Shown here in pieces: positions 63,701 through 64,000 of a stretch of DNA of 64,000 bases. Source of the DNA: CAZIQY01 sp964541605 (GTDB lineage Bacteria; Desulfobacterota; Syntrophia; Syntrophales; UBA2185); NCBI GenBank assembly GCA_964541605.1, contig CAZIQY010000001.1, forward strand, positions 1-64,000, written 5' to 3'. Positions within the stretch are counted from its first letter, which is position 1. Every line of letters begins with the position of its first letter. The notes beneath the pieces were generated by a model, which was not told the DNA's origin, made no database searches, and worked only from the letters and a program-made list of their open reading frames with translations. The translations under genes were made by a program, and so were the position numbers.

Positions 63701-63972
63701 ATCAGGGCGGGACTGCAATTCTTTACGGCATCAAGTACACAACGGGTGGCGGCGCCCTTCCCGGCAATGCAAAGAGCAAGAGCATCGGCGCCGGTATTGC
63801 GTCGGCGCCGGTATTGTCTTTAAAACCGGGAAGCGGGGGAACGGCGGATCTCTATGTCACGGTGAGCGGCGGCGGCGGAGTGGGAGCCAGCACTTCCCGC
63901 ATCAACATGAATCCGCCGGGAGTCTCGAATCGGACCAATATGCTCTACTGGCTGGACAGACGGCTTCAATAG
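60766..63972 (+). CDS. pilY1: PilY1-like pilus tip adhesin/assembly protein
   Basis: A 1068-aa exported protein with a signal peptide (about residues 1-24), an N-terminal von Willebrand A-like domain with MIDAS sequence DLSGS (residues 48-52) and FVTDGSDTY, and a C-terminal PilC/PilY beta-propeller (about 540-1050) containing LIVAGANDGQFHAFK and the calcium loop DTDNDGFID near residue 821. Cysteines are frequent (CTADTTYCTGSGCTGGFCG and CGVGGICGVG regions), suggesting several disulfides. It is the last gene seen in the minor pilin operon, 9 bp after pilX behind GGGAGG. It probably sits at the pilus tip and controls extension or adhesion. The gene is complete, ending 28 bp before the window end. 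Confidence 0.92.
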   Translation: MKTKCIYLFMIGIIMFLFSGIVQADTPAPGEEALFTTSTAPDALILLDLSGSMDWNPAGDDKPYGHSLSCTADTTYCTGSGCTGGFCGSSKTGCSINCSRLAIAKRAIFSILDDNNDGTINASDEGSLGVRIGYMRYYNCSSDDTGGSYTSGCIQIPGSSSSRRYIGSKYSQIYCANSTSCTMTSGSSSSYCVNGESASGGTPLASAQNEAKIYLDAHKAADSAKACRQKFVIFVTDGSDTYACSGSGAECQSHQYKRRRASVEKAMALADAGYRVFVIGFGSTMPPYLQNTLNWMAYYGGTDNPGATNSAITTAYDPSTVTSCGADSAAVADACYDSSYPYPGPGTSTASFRASSNDPGYMTLSGYAFLAENADQLAAAMKTAITIIREATYSFSQASVQSSRTQDENFLYEGSFQPVPNDTFWLGHLKKFRIKTTAGEACGVGGICGVGADAHECVIGDVCGISDTWGADGDAGTVLQATPHSSRTMYTCIGTCSASGTLSVFSDSIDKSYFAVSTDAERDAVVGYFQGNPAYNPDNWKLGDVFRSTPITVGTPSAFFDDVRDANNAFATHRTTYTRSSLNGKRLIVAGANDGQFHAFKTSNGSEAWSFFPPNLLPKLKNIYHTGHPTSLTHQYFVDGPVTVADVWLGSGSGTGKSASEWKTILVFGEGRGSTDRLWSTSASCDTGLVGLYDASHTNYCGYYALDITESLSPKYLWKTSGVSINTFNATTQAPYMGESWSRMMTGKVRYSSGGTVTEEKWVGFIGGGYNGGNCTTLPCDTRGKGFFVINLENGSVLWSYTLADNTSMVYSMPGQPAIVDTDNDGFIDTAYLGDIGGNVWRLTFCRDQDTTCSKDNWGGSKFFNPPSTRPIYTGPSTTKDTSGNLWVYWGTGDKTDPTGTGTQDYFYAVKDLDRVNRTSTYSSVDTLTGSQAYDPQSINPGFRIQLGTSEKVLSDSTVFGGVAYFTTFTPSSSTDPCDQGGTAILYGIKYTTGGGALPGNAKSKSIGAGIASAPVLSLKPGSGGTADLYVTVSGGGGVGASTSRINMNPPGVSNRTNMLYWLDRRLQ

Positions 63973-64000
63973 GAGAATTCAGGAGTCAGAATACAGAAGA

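Overview
The window reads as a stretch of a draft genome from an anaerobic, Gram-negative bacterium of the Desulfobacterota (former Deltaproteobacteria), most like Syntrophales/Syntrophobacterales. Evidence: a methylmalonyl-CoA-type propionate pathway, several acyl-CoA ligases and acyl-CoA dehydrogenases, an ETF plus membrane FeS oxidoreductase, pyruvate:ferredoxin oxidoreductase, Kdo transferase and type IV pilus minor pilins. A run of exactly 100 N (32898-32997) marks a scaffold gap. Taxonomy is inferred from gene content only.

Layout. 1-1151: a 3'-truncated IS3-family element on the minus strand. 1622-3241: class I fumarase with its own promoter and terminator. 3902-6029: a periplasmic single-Cache protein followed by a chemoreceptor. 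6227-6517: a lone ABM-fold protein. 7044-13519: sucCD, methylmalonyl-CoA epimerase, the 12S carboxyltransferase, a small subunit and a biotin-bearing 5S-type subunit, then a 54-codon remnant of a fumarase beta subunit. 13786-18233: sdhACDB and mdh. 18296-19702 (minus): folD and a YtfJ-like exported protein. 19926-23972: a degenerate acyl-CoA synthetase, a thiolase and an archaeal-type phosphoglycerate mutase. 24044-31779 (minus): acs-etfB-etfA-membrane FeS oxidoreductase-fadD. 32746-35577: an outer membrane protein broken by the gap, an FmdB-type zinc ribbon and hflX. 35819-38884: porGDAB. 38881-42468: waaA (minus), rpe, an acyl-CoA dehydrogenase. 42432-47214 (minus): a second beta-oxidation operon. 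47478-58047: housekeeping genes, mostly minus strand (NYN protein, holA, LOG-like, rpsU, carB, hisC, lplA, gcvH, Xaa-Pro peptidase, TPR protein). 58619-63972: minor pilin operon ending in pilY1.

Together the genes spell out most of syntrophic propionate oxidation: methylmalonyl-CoA epimerization, succinyl-CoA to succinate with ATP gain (SucCD), succinate to fumarate (SdhABCD), malate (Fum), oxaloacetate (Mdh), carboxyl transfer to propionyl-CoA giving pyruvate, and pyruvate to acetyl-CoA (Por). Methylmalonyl-CoA mutase, propionate CoA-transferase and a biotin carboxylase are not in the window. The two minus-strand operons add fatty acid activation, beta-oxidation and transfer of acyl-CoA electrons through ETF to the membrane.

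I see no CRISPR array, complete tRNA, rRNA or defence system. The least explained items are the fumarase remnant before sdhA, the acyl-CoA synthetase lacking its A10 lysine, an intrinsic-terminator structure in the rpsU leader, a perfect 23-bp inverted repeat pair that supplies the porG stop codon, a CRP-like palindrome before the pilin operon, and hflX without a normal start codon.
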